From assembly GCA_016722655.1 (NCBI GenBank), contig JADKIR010000004.1, forward strand, positions 3,162,001-3,226,000: 64,000 nt of DNA, in the 5' to 3' direction. Of the stretch, positions 52,848 through 61,219 are shown piece by piece. The DNA comes from Cytophagaceae bacterium. Lineage in GTDB: Bacteria; Bacteroidota; Bacteroidia; Cytophagales; Spirosomataceae. Numbering within the stretch: the stretch's first letter is position 1; each line of letters opens with the position of its first letter. The position numbers and the translations under genes are program-made. The notes beneath the pieces were generated by a model. The model did not search any database, was not told the origin of the DNA, and saw only the letters and a list, made by a program, of their open reading frames with translations.

Positions 52848-53825
52848 GTGAGATTACGCAGAAATACCCTTGTAGAAAGAGAAAAACAAAGAGAAGACAG
52901 TGGTTTTGGAACCAATGCCACCAGTACAACTGCACGTCTGATTGACCAAAGCGGAAATTTTAATGTAAAAAAAATAGGACAATCCCTGGAAGCCAGGGTG
53001 AATCTGTACCATAAACTGATCACCATGTCATGGCCTAAATTCGCATTTGTGGCTTTAGGTTTTTATCTCACTGTAAATCTCAGTTTTGGAATAGTTTATT
53101 ATTATATCGGGATAGAAAACCTGATGGGAGTAGATAAAAGCCATGGACTTTCCGATTTTTGGGAAGCATTCTTTTTTTCTAGTCAAACCATGACTACGGT
53201 TGGTTATGGAAGGGTTAGTCCTGTTGGATATATCACCAATATCATAGCTTCGGTGGAAGCATTTTTGGGTCTATTATCTTTTTCAATTCTTACGGGTTTA
53301 CTTTATGGAAGGTTTTCGAGGCCGGTACCCCGAATTTTATATTCTGAAAAAGCCATAATTGCCCCATATCTTGATATCAATGGTTTGATGGTCAGGATGG
53401 CCAATGAAAAAAGCAATCAGCTTATTAATGTGGAGGCAAGTATGATTTTTTCGAGAAACGAAATAGAAAACGGTATGGTCAAACGGAAATATTATGGACT
53501 AGACCTGGAAAGAAGCAAAGTGAAGTTTTTTGCAATGTCCTGGACGTTGGTTCATCCAATCACTGAAAAGAGCGTATTGTTTGGCGAAACACCCGAAAGT
53601 CTTAAAGCCTCTGACGCAGAAATTCTGGTTTCGGTTGAAGGTACAAACGATACTTTTGCTGACTATATTCATAGCCGGAAATCCTACCTATTCGACGAAA
53701 TAGAAATGGGCAGGAAATTTAAGCCGATGCTTCTTGAGTCAACCGGAGATACTTATTTACTCGATCTTACCAAACTATCAGATACCTCAGAAATTGAATT
53801 AAATGCTTTGAAATCAGAAGATTAA
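52848..53825 (+). CDS. Inward-rectifier (Kir-type) potassium channel
   Basis: A 325-residue protein. Two membrane helices flank the selectivity filter TVGYG at 117-121. After the second helix, residues 160-320 form the cytoplasmic Kir beta-sandwich (NINVEASMIFSR-like segment, FFAMSWTLVHPITEKSVL). It should conduct potassium, gated from inside. It is divergent from the preceding gene and converges with the GH43 gene. Starts with GTG. Confidence 0.94.
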   Translation: MRLRRNTLVEREKQREDSGFGTNATSTTARLIDQSGNFNVKKIGQSLEARVNLYHKLITMSWPKFAFVALGFYLTVNLSFGIVYYYIGIENLMGVDKSHGLSDFWEAFFFSSQTMTTVGYGRVSPVGYITNIIASVEAFLGLLSFSILTGLLYGRFSRPVPRILYSEKAIIAPYLDINGLMVRMANEKSNQLINVEASMIFSRNEIENGMVKRKYYGLDLERSKVKFFAMSWTLVHPITEKSVLFGETPESLKASDAEILVSVEGTNDTFADYIHSRKSYLFDEIEMGRKFKPMLLESTGDTYLLDLTKLSDTSEIELNALKSED

Positions 53826-53826
53826 G

Positions 53827-55569
53827 TTACTTCACTTCAATCATCTTTGTTCGTTCCGAAACTCCGTTTTCATTGATGGCCTCGATGGAATAATAATAGG
53901 TACTAAATTTATCCATACCTCTAAACCAATATTCATTGGCATTATGCACCATAATGCAATTGTAGAGCTTGTCCGGTGCAGTTCCATAGTAGATATTGTA
54001 GGCAAAAGCCTTGTTTTCAGGTCTCCAGCGAATCCAGGCACTGCGTTTATCTTTTTCGGTTCTTAATACCATAAAGTCTTTCACGGCATCAGGCCTGGCA
54101 CCATTGCCATTTCCAAAAATTCTTAAACCGCTTATGGCAAATTTTCCGGTTGGCATGGATACATTTTCCAACTTGATAAACCGTGTCTGGACTGGAACCG
54201 AAAGCTCCACATATTCGTGAGGTACATCGGTTTGGTTATTGGATTTATCGACCAATATCGTCCATTTTTTGCCATCCACACTTGACCATAGTTTATATTG
54301 ATGTTTGATATTCTGTATTTTACCTAAAAAAGCAGAATCGGCATCCTGGTCAGCGTAATTTATTTGAATGGCATTTACAGTAGAAATATTACCTAAATCT
54401 GTCTTAATCCATTCACCGGATTTTCCTGTGGAGGCAGACCAATAGGTTTTCATGCTTTCATCCACGGCATTGTTGGCCAAATATCCACCCAAAGTTGAGG
54501 AAACTTCCACAGGTTTATTGTAGTTGAGCAACATCCATCCTGTAAATGTCTTTTTTATATCCAAACCTTGAGAAGGTAGATAATGCGGATAATCACCAAA
54601 GGCGGTATTACACCACATCACATCATCTTTGTCAAATCCCGTAGGCCAAATTCCGATTCTTCTTTCAAAATTATTTTTGGTAGAAAGCTGAATGGTAGAT
54701 ACATGCCACCAGTTTTTCTGATTATCCTGAAATGATGCACCGTGTCCTGCACCACGGGCAAAACCGCCCACTTTCATACTCAATGGGTCAGGCTGAGCTT
54801 CCCAGGGGCCTAGCGGCGTTTTTCCAACCAAAACACCGTCGGCGTATCCACTCATTTCGGTTCCCGGAGCACCGTACTGTAGATAATATTTGCCATTGTG
54901 CTTATTTACTGTGGCTCCTTCAATGAAACCATCCAAAAAAGTGTCGTCCATATACTCACCAAATCGCTGCCAGCCATATCTCCATGATTCCAGAAAATAC
55001 ATTTCCTTTCTGGTGGTTTTGGGTTGCATGGTTTTTCGGTCAAGTTCAACACCGTATAAAGGGTATCGATTTGAGCTACCGTTGTACATATAAAATTTGC
55101 CATCATCGTCGGTGAAAAATGCCGGATCCCAGCCGCCGATTTCAAAATCATCTACTAAGGCGGTCCATTCGTTGGCTTTTGGGTTGGTACTCATCCAAAT
55201 AGTAAATTCTCCGGTATAAGTAGAACCAAAAACTACCATGGTGTCACCGATTATTCCCACCGCCGGGGCACACAATTCGTCATATACTTTGTTTTTGGGC
55301 CTAAGAAACTTGCGGGAATGAAAAGTCCAGTTGGACATATCAGAACTATGCCAGTATCCCCATTGATTGGTGCTGAACATATAATAATCACCCTTATAAT
55401 TTACAATCACCGGGTCGGCAGTGGCTCTGTGACGCCCCCATTCACTAAAATTGGGTATGGGTGTATATCCATAGTCCACATTGATAGGGTTACAATAGGT
55501 TTTTTGCTGGGCATTAAGAATATCAGAAATTGATATAATAATGAAAACTAGCAATAAAAGTCTTTTCAT
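53827..55569 (-). CDS. GH43-family glycosidase with F5/8-type C-terminal domain
   Basis: A 580-residue exported enzyme (signal MKRLLLLVFIIISISDILNAQ). The GH43 five-blade propeller occupies about 25-335, with the catalytic Asp in ATADPVIVNYKGDYYMF, the middle Asp in GGWDPAFFTDDDGKFYM, and a Glu in IEGATVNKHNGKYYLQYG. A discoidin (F5/8 C) domain covers about 360-480 (DESMKTYWSASTGKSGEWIKTDLG), followed by a fibronectin-III-like domain. It may cleave arabinose- or xylose-containing glycans. No SusC/SusD pair is near. Confidence 0.88.
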   Translation of the reverse strand: MKRLLLLVFIIISISDILNAQQKTYCNPINVDYGYTPIPNFSEWGRHRATADPVIVNYKGDYYMFSTNQWGYWHSSDMSNWTFHSRKFLRPKNKVYDELCAPAVGIIGDTMVVFGSTYTGEFTIWMSTNPKANEWTALVDDFEIGGWDPAFFTDDDGKFYMYNGSSNRYPLYGVELDRKTMQPKTTRKEMYFLESWRYGWQRFGEYMDDTFLDGFIEGATVNKHNGKYYLQYGAPGTEMSGYADGVLVGKTPLGPWEAQPDPLSMKVGGFARGAGHGASFQDNQKNWWHVSTIQLSTKNNFERRIGIWPTGFDKDDVMWCNTAFGDYPHYLPSQGLDIKKTFTGWMLLNYNKPVEVSSTLGGYLANNAVDESMKTYWSASTGKSGEWIKTDLGNISTVNAIQINYADQDADSAFLGKIQNIKHQYKLWSSVDGKKWTILVDKSNNQTDVPHEYVELSVPVQTRFIKLENVSMPTGKFAISGLRIFGNGNGARPDAVKDFMVLRTEKDKRSAWIRWRPENKAFAYNIYYGTAPDKLYNCIMVHNANEYWFRGMDKFSTYYYSIEAINENGVSERTKMIEVK

Positions 55570-55842
55570 TTTTAGATTAAATAGATTTTGGGGCAATTTA
55601 TTAAAAACCCCCAAAAAATAGATAAGTAATGATGTTATTTGACTACATCATGAAGAAATAAATTTCTCATACATTTAGATTTATTCAAATTTAGGTTTTT
55701 GGAATGTTTCGTTATAATAGAACTATAAATAATAGAAAAATGCATTTATTATTTTGAGGAGTTGAATCAGATAGGTTTTTCAATTCATTTCCAGGTTTTA
55801 ATAAGATAAAAATTCTTTATATTTGTTTAAAAATAAAACTTG

Positions 55843-55998
55843 ATGACAGTAAAAATTCCTGCTAATGCTCAAAAGGTTGAAATCGAAGCGGTTTTTTCCA
55901 AACTTAAGAAAAGCAATAAACCCTTAAAACCTCAGGATTTCATTGGGAAATTTCCTTTTAAAGGCGATAGTCTCGAATTTCAAAAAGATTTGAGGTGA
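55843..55998 (+). CDS. Small antitoxin-like protein paired with a PIN toxin
   Basis: A 51-residue protein (start MTVKIPANAQKVEIEAVFSKL, end LEFQKDLR). It lacks a recognised DNA-binding fold by eye but has the size of VapB-type antitoxins, and its stop overlaps the toxin start by one base (TGATG). The pairing with the PIN gene is the main evidence. Confidence 0.7.
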   Translation: MTVKIPANAQKVEIEAVFSKLKKSNKPLKPQDFIGKFPFKGDSLEFQKDLR

Positions 55999-56387
55999 TG
56001 AATGAGTTTGCCATTTTTCTAGATACCAATACCCTTATTAATTTTTTATTAGGTGAAAATTTGGAAATGAAACTGGTAGAGAACAAATCCATTTTTATTT
56101 CTGAAATTACGGAAATGGAAATTCAATGTCAACCCGATTTTAATTCCACTCAACGTAAGGAATTAAAACGTTTTCTTTCTACTTTAACTATTGTCCGACT
56201 TAATAATGAAATTCGAGAAACCGCTATAAAAATAAGACTTTCCACTAAAATGAAGCTTATGGATGCAATCATTGCTTCTAGTTCTCAAATTTCAAATATT
56301 CCATTGGTTACTTGCGATACCAAGTTTGAATCAGTTAAAACTGCACAAATTATTTTGTTACCATCAATTAAAAACCGCAAATCTTAG
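55998..56387 (+). CDS. vapC: PIN-domain toxin (VapC family)
   Basis: A 129-residue PIN-fold nuclease with acidic residues typical of VapC: D9 in IFLDTNTLINFL, Glu of ISEITEMEIQC, Asp of LMDAIIASSS and Asp of TCDTKF. Such proteins cleave tRNA or rRNA. It starts at ATG 55998, overlapping the small upstream gene by one base; GTG 55995 is the alternative. Confidence 0.85.
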   Translation: MNEFAIFLDTNTLINFLLGENLEMKLVENKSIFISEITEMEIQCQPDFNSTQRKELKRFLSTLTIVRLNNEIRETAIKIRLSTKMKLMDAIIASSSQISNIPLVTCDTKFESVKTAQIILLPSIKNRKS

Positions 56388-56477
56388 TTTTTTTTAGTTT
56401 TTTTAAATCAAGTTTTACTGAATTTAATTTGTCCTTTTCATCGTTTGAGTTTTAACTTATTAGAATTTTTGAAATCA

Positions 56478-57962
56478 ATGAAAAAACCTATACTATTACT
56501 TTTTCTTTCAATCAACATTTTTGCCCAAACCACTGACCGTGCTGCAAAAATCCAGACCCTCATCCCCGAAATCAATGCTAAATTTGAGGCGTTCCGAACA
56601 CAGAATCATTTGTCGAGTGTATCCTATGCGATTTTGGTGGATGGCAAAATTATACATCAGACCAATAGCGGAGTTGTAAATTATAAAGCAAATAAGATTG
56701 CTGATAATCAGTCAGTTTATAGGATTGCATCCATGTCAAAAAGCTTCGCTTCTGTGGCGATTTTACAGCTTCGTGATGCAGGGAAACTTAAACTAGATGA
56801 CCCGGTTTGGAAATATATTCCTGAAATAAAAGGCCAAAAGTATTCTAAAGATTCACCGGAAATCACGGTCAGACATTTGCTTACCCATGCGGCGGGTTTT
56901 CCGGAAGATAATCCCTGGGGCGACCGCCAGTTAGGAATTTCTGAAGCCGAAATGCTGAAAATGTTTAAGAAAGGAATTTCGTTTTCCAACGAACCCGGAG
57001 TTGCCTATGAATACAGCAATATGGGATTTGCCATGTTGGGTCAAATCATCAAAAACGTATCAGGACAGAGTTATCAAAGTTATATCATCAACAAAATATG
57101 GAAGCCTCTGGGAATGAATGATACCTATTGGGACTACACAAAAGTACCTGCTGGTCAGTTGGTAATGGGCTACCGGTGGCTGAGGGAGCAATACATTGAG
57201 CAGCCGCTTGAAGGTGACGGAGCGTATGGCATTATGGGCGGAGTTTTGACTTCTATTCAGGATTTTTCAAAATACATGGCCTTGCATCAGGATGCGTACA
57301 AATTTGAAGCTGCGGCATCAGCAATTTTGAAGAAAAGTTCTTTAAGAGAAATGCACTTTCCGGCCAATTTTAACAGCCTCAATAACCGTGGTTATACTGC
57401 TTTCGGAGAGCCTTGCAGTAATGTATCGTTTTATGGTTATGGCCTGAGAATCGACCAAAACTGCAACCAAATCAGGGCAGTGGGGCATTCGGGTGGTTTA
57501 CCGGGTTTTGGTTCAGACTGGAAGATTCTGCCCAACTATGGCATCGGGATTGTGACATTTACCAACGGAACCTATGGCGGTGCTGCTTTGATGAACAATC
57601 AGATTCTCCCTTTTATTATCGAAAAAGCGGCATTATCCCCCATTCCATTCCCTGTTTCCCCGATATTGAAACAAAGACAAAATGAGTTGATGGCCCTGTT
57701 GCCATCCTGGGAAGGAGCTGAAAAGACCGGGATTTTTGCCGAAAATTTCTTTCTTGATTATTTCCCTGATTTACTCAAAGCCGAAGCAGAAGGTATTTTT
57801 GAAAAAGCAGGTAAGGTTTTAAAAATCAATGAGATAGTTCCTGAAAATGCTCTCAGAGGTAAGTTTTTGATAGAATGTGAAAAAGGAAAAGTGGAGGTGA
57901 GTTTCACGATGTCGCCCGAAAACCCACCATTGATTCAGGCTTACAGTATAAAGTTGAAATAA
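56478..57962 (+). CDS. Serine hydrolase of the beta-lactamase/class C penicillin-binding family
   Basis: A 494-residue exported protein (signal MKKPILLLFLSINIFAQ). The serine-lysine motif is S85-M-S-K88, the tyrosine motif Y179-S-N181 and the third motif H336-S-G338, in the usual order. This is the class C/esterase fold; it may act as a D,D-peptidase, D-aminopeptidase or esterase. It lies between a toxin pair and a GH43 gene. ATG 56478 is chosen since the signal starts there. Confidence 0.9.
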   Translation: MKKPILLLFLSINIFAQTTDRAAKIQTLIPEINAKFEAFRTQNHLSSVSYAILVDGKIIHQTNSGVVNYKANKIADNQSVYRIASMSKSFASVAILQLRDAGKLKLDDPVWKYIPEIKGQKYSKDSPEITVRHLLTHAAGFPEDNPWGDRQLGISEAEMLKMFKKGISFSNEPGVAYEYSNMGFAMLGQIIKNVSGQSYQSYIINKIWKPLGMNDTYWDYTKVPAGQLVMGYRWLREQYIEQPLEGDGAYGIMGGVLTSIQDFSKYMALHQDAYKFEAAASAILKKSSLREMHFPANFNSLNNRGYTAFGEPCSNVSFYGYGLRIDQNCNQIRAVGHSGGLPGFGSDWKILPNYGIGIVTFTNGTYGGAALMNNQILPFIIEKAALSPIPFPVSPILKQRQNELMALLPSWEGAEKTGIFAENFFLDYFPDLLKAEAEGIFEKAGKVLKINEIVPENALRGKFLIECEKGKVEVSFTMSPENPPLIQAYSIKLK

Positions 57963-57984
57963 TTTGAAGTAAAATTTCAAAAGC

Positions 57985-59007
57985 CTATTTTAATTTTACT
58001 TTTTCTACTCCATCAAAAGTCATTTTGATGTCTTTGATGGTATTGTCTTCGTTGAAAAACATCCGGTCGATACATACTACACGATGGTCACGATCCAGAT
58101 TTGGAATAGGCCGACGATGATATACCATATACCAATCATCCGTATTTGGAATATTGATAACAGAATGATGTCCGGCACCAGTGGCAACTTTTTCATCAGC
58201 AACCAGAATTGTCCCTTTTTTCTCGAATGGCCCAAAAACATTATCAGAAATTCCGTAGGCTACTTTATATGTACCATTGGTCCAGCCACCCTCTGACCAC
58301 ATCAAATAATATTTTCCTTTTCTAATAAATAGGGTAGGACCTTCCACATAACCTTTTGGCGTGATTTCCTTCACCAAATCACCATTGGGATAGGGAACCA
58401 ATGCTGTGAAATCATCATTGAGCTTTGCGATATTGCATCGTCCCCAACCGCCATAAATAATATAATACTGGCCATCTTTATCCAGGAAAACATACTGGTC
58501 AATTGGCTGGGCTTTATTGTAGAAATGATTTATCAGCGGCTTGCCCAGGTAATCCATGTATGGTCCTTCAGGTCTTGATGCAACTCCAATTCCAATTCCA
58601 CCAATTTTATCATCTTTGTCGGGGTTATTTTCTCCAAAACCTTTTCTTTCAGCACTTTGAATATCATTTGCAGAAAAAAACAGAAAATATTTATTGTCTT
58701 TTTTTACAATACTTGGAGCCCACATGGCCATATGAGCCCATTTAATGGCAGAAGTATCGATGATTTTTGGATGTTTTGTCCAGTTTACCAAATCATTGGA
58801 AGAAAAAGCATCTAAAAATACCTGGTCTTTATATTTGGCAGAGAAAGTTGGGAATACCCAAAATTTATTATCCAGGATAACTCCCTCAGGGTCAGCATAC
58901 CAGCCAGCGAATATCGGATTTCCGGAAAGTTTTTTATTCTTTTGAGCAGAAATTTTGGAAACGAATAACAAATAAATCAACAAGTAAAGCAGGCTTTTGG
59001 AATGCAT
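57985..59007 (-). CDS. GH43-family glycosidase
   Basis: A 340-residue exported GH43 enzyme (signal MHSKSLLYLLIYLLFVSKISA). The catalytic base Asp is in AGWYADPEGVI, the pKa Asp in DQYVFLDKDGQYYIIYGGWG, and the general-acid Glu in GYVEGPTLFIRKGKYYL. It looks like a single-domain arabinofuranosidase/xylosidase. It converges with the serine hydrolase gene. Confidence 0.9.
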   Translation of the reverse strand: MHSKSLLYLLIYLLFVSKISAQKNKKLSGNPIFAGWYADPEGVILDNKFWVFPTFSAKYKDQVFLDAFSSNDLVNWTKHPKIIDTSAIKWAHMAMWAPSIVKKDNKYFLFFSANDIQSAERKGFGENNPDKDDKIGGIGIGVASRPEGPYMDYLGKPLINHFYNKAQPIDQYVFLDKDGQYYIIYGGWGRCNIAKLNDDFTALVPYPNGDLVKEITPKGYVEGPTLFIRKGKYYLMWSEGGWTNGTYKVAYGISDNVFGPFEKKGTILVADEKVATGAGHHSVINIPNTDDWYMVYHRRPIPNLDRDHRVVCIDRMFFNEDNTIKDIKMTFDGVEKVKLK

Positions 59008-59196
59008 TATTTAGTTTTTTTTCAGTTTTTATTTTTGGGTATAAATATCTGATTTCTTTTTTCGGGACCAAAATAAATTCGGATTTAGACTTAAAAAATT
59101 AAATTATTAGATTAACTAATTTTTTTTAATGTGATTTGGAAGAGCAAATTCTGTTTTTTGAATTAATTATTTAGATTTGCTTTAAAAAATCATAAC

Positions 59197-59538
59197 ATGC
59201 AAATTATCAAGTTAATCAATCATCCATTGGCTTTTGGATTGGAGCTGGTTTTGTTTTTTGGAGTGGGGTATTGGGGGTATTTTCAAGGTAAAATCACTTT
59301 GGCTAAATGGGGAATTGCCATTCTTTGTTTTATGATTTTAGTAATACTTTGGGCATTGTTTGCAGCACCAAAATCAGGAATGAGATTAAAGTATCCTATG
59401 CTCAATATTTTCAAATTATTGATTTTTTCTACCGGAACATTGGCCTTTTGGAATCTTGGAAAGACCTGGTTGGCAATAGTTTATACGCTACTTTTTGTTT
59501 TGAGTGTTGGGCTGTCATATCTGGAAGAAACTTCCTAA
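59197..59538 (+). CDS. YrdB-like (DUF2568) small membrane protein
   Basis: A 113-residue protein with four hydrophobic segments and the DUF2568 pattern (ALFAAPKSGMRLKYPML). No role is established. It is isolated between two glycosidase genes and its end abuts the GH32 gene. Confidence 0.82.
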   Translation: MQIIKLINHPLAFGLELVLFFGVGYWGYFQGKITLAKWGIAILCFMILVILWALFAAPKSGMRLKYPMLNIFKLLIFSTGTLAFWNLGKTWLAIVYTLLFVLSVGLSYLEETS

Positions 59539-59541
59539 GCC

Positions 59542-61074
59542 TTATTTCCAGATTCTTTTGAGATCGTAAATATTGCCTGATTTCAATATTGCTTTTCCGC
59601 CTTTGGCATAAAGAAAGGTTTTAGTGAAATATTCATTGGGGAAAAACAAATCAGTCATGGCTATTTTGCCATCATTTACGAAAACCTCGATGGAAGCATT
59701 GTCAATCAAAGCTCTTATTTTTAGCTTTTTATCTGTCATTGGGGCCGAATGAATTTTAGGGAATTTTTCAGAAAATCCGGAAATTCCTGCTTGAGTACGG
59801 TCAATAAAAACTTCCTTTTTGATTTTGTCATAACCAAAAACCAACTGCTCGTTTTTCGAATTTCTCAATATAAAACCCAACTCTCCTGCGGAAGATTTTT
59901 CTAAATCGAAATCTAAAATCAGTTCTTTATAAATATGTTGGTTATCTATTTCTATTTCAGAATTAATTTCCATTTTTCCAATCATTTTACCTGAATTTCG
60001 AAGTGTATTGAATTGATATACAGGTAACTGTGAAAGTTTGTATTCGTCTTCCGATTTGTAAAGTGAAAGTTTTCTGGGCACAGTCATACCACTTCTCCAG
60101 GTGCTGGTGGGTGTACTTTGGGCGTAATCGTCCCAGTTTGACATCCAACCAATGTATATTCTTTCCTTATTGGGAGCGTTGAACCAGGTTACCCCGGCGT
60201 AGTTATCTGCACCATAATCCAGCCAAAGAGTAGTGCCTGGAGGGTTATCATTTTTAAATGTTTTTCCATCAAAATGCCCTACAAAATATTGAGTACCAGA
60301 ACCTCCATTTATAGCTCCCCGACCAATATTTTGAATCAAGATCCATTTTTCGATACCGTCAGCGGCTTTTATTGGGAAGAAGTCCGGGCATTCCCATACA
60401 CCTCCATGTGCACCGTCATTTTCTCCAAAAGAACTGGCAAAAGTCCAGTCTTTAAGGTTGGGTGAAGTGAAAAGCTCGAGATGCTGTCCTACAGCCAGTG
60501 GCATCACCCAATGTTGACTTTGCTCATGCCAAAATACTTTAGGATCACGAAAATCCACATCACCTTTATTAGGCAAAACCGGGTTAGCTGAGTATTTGGT
60601 CCAGGTGCGGCCTTTGTCCAGACTATAGGCAATCCCCTGCGACTCGCGGTCAGTTCTGCCGGCTTTTTCTTTTTCCATGTCATGATACGTGAAAATAGCC
60701 ACTAGTGGTTTTTCCTTTCCGGTTTGAAATCCTGTTGTATTTTTTTCATCCACCACGATACTCCCCGAAAAAATATAACCCAGAGAATCGGGAAAAAGAG
60801 CGATGGGTAAATGCTCCCAATGTACCAGATCTTTACTAATGGCATGGCCCCAATGCATAGGCCCCCAAACAGTTTTATCGGGATAATGCTGATAAAATAA
60901 ATGGTATTCTCCGGCATAATAAACCAGCCCATTTGGATCGTTCATCCAGCCTTTTTCAGGAGTAAAATGAAACTGAGGCCGGTATTTTTCCTGATAATAT
61001 CCATTGGATTGAGCATAAAGTAAATTGAAATATAAGGTGCTCAAAAATAAAAAGATAGTAAATGTTTTTTTCAT
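59542..61074 (-). CDS. GH32-family beta-fructosidase
   Basis: A 510-residue exported enzyme (signal MKKTFTIFLFLSTLYFNLLYAQ). The nucleophile Asp46 lies in WMNDPNG, the transition-state Asp in FRDPKVF and the acid Glu in WECPDFFP, in the normal GH32 order. It should cleave fructans such as inulin or levan, or sucrose. A C-terminal beta-sandwich (from about 365) is typical. It is divergent from the fusion gene at 61220. Confidence 0.94.
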   Translation of the reverse strand: MKKTFTIFLFLSTLYFNLLYAQSNGYYQEKYRPQFHFTPEKGWMNDPNGLVYYAGEYHLFYQHYPDKTVWGPMHWGHAISKDLVHWEHLPIALFPDSLGYIFSGSIVVDEKNTTGFQTGKEKPLVAIFTYHDMEKEKAGRTDRESQGIAYSLDKGRTWTKYSANPVLPNKGDVDFRDPKVFWHEQSQHWVMPLAVGQHLELFTSPNLKDWTFASSFGENDGAHGGVWECPDFFPIKAADGIEKWILIQNIGRGAINGGSGTQYFVGHFDGKTFKNDNPPGTTLWLDYGADNYAGVTWFNAPNKERIYIGWMSNWDDYAQSTPTSTWRSGMTVPRKLSLYKSEDEYKLSQLPVYQFNTLRNSGKMIGKMEINSEIEIDNQHIYKELILDFDLEKSSAGELGFILRNSKNEQLVFGYDKIKKEVFIDRTQAGISGFSEKFPKIHSAPMTDKKLKIRALIDNASIEVFVNDGKIAMTDLFFPNEYFTKTFLYAKGGKAILKSGNIYDLKRIWK

Positions 61075-61219
61075 AGTTTAAAGTAGTTTGGTCAAATTTA
61101 AACCATTTAATATTTTGTTTTTAATTTTTCTCCTAAACCTTTTGCCGGAAATTAATAATTCAAATTTTCTAAATTGTCCTTTTTCGATTATCTTGACCCC
61201 AGGAACTTTATCAAATGCT

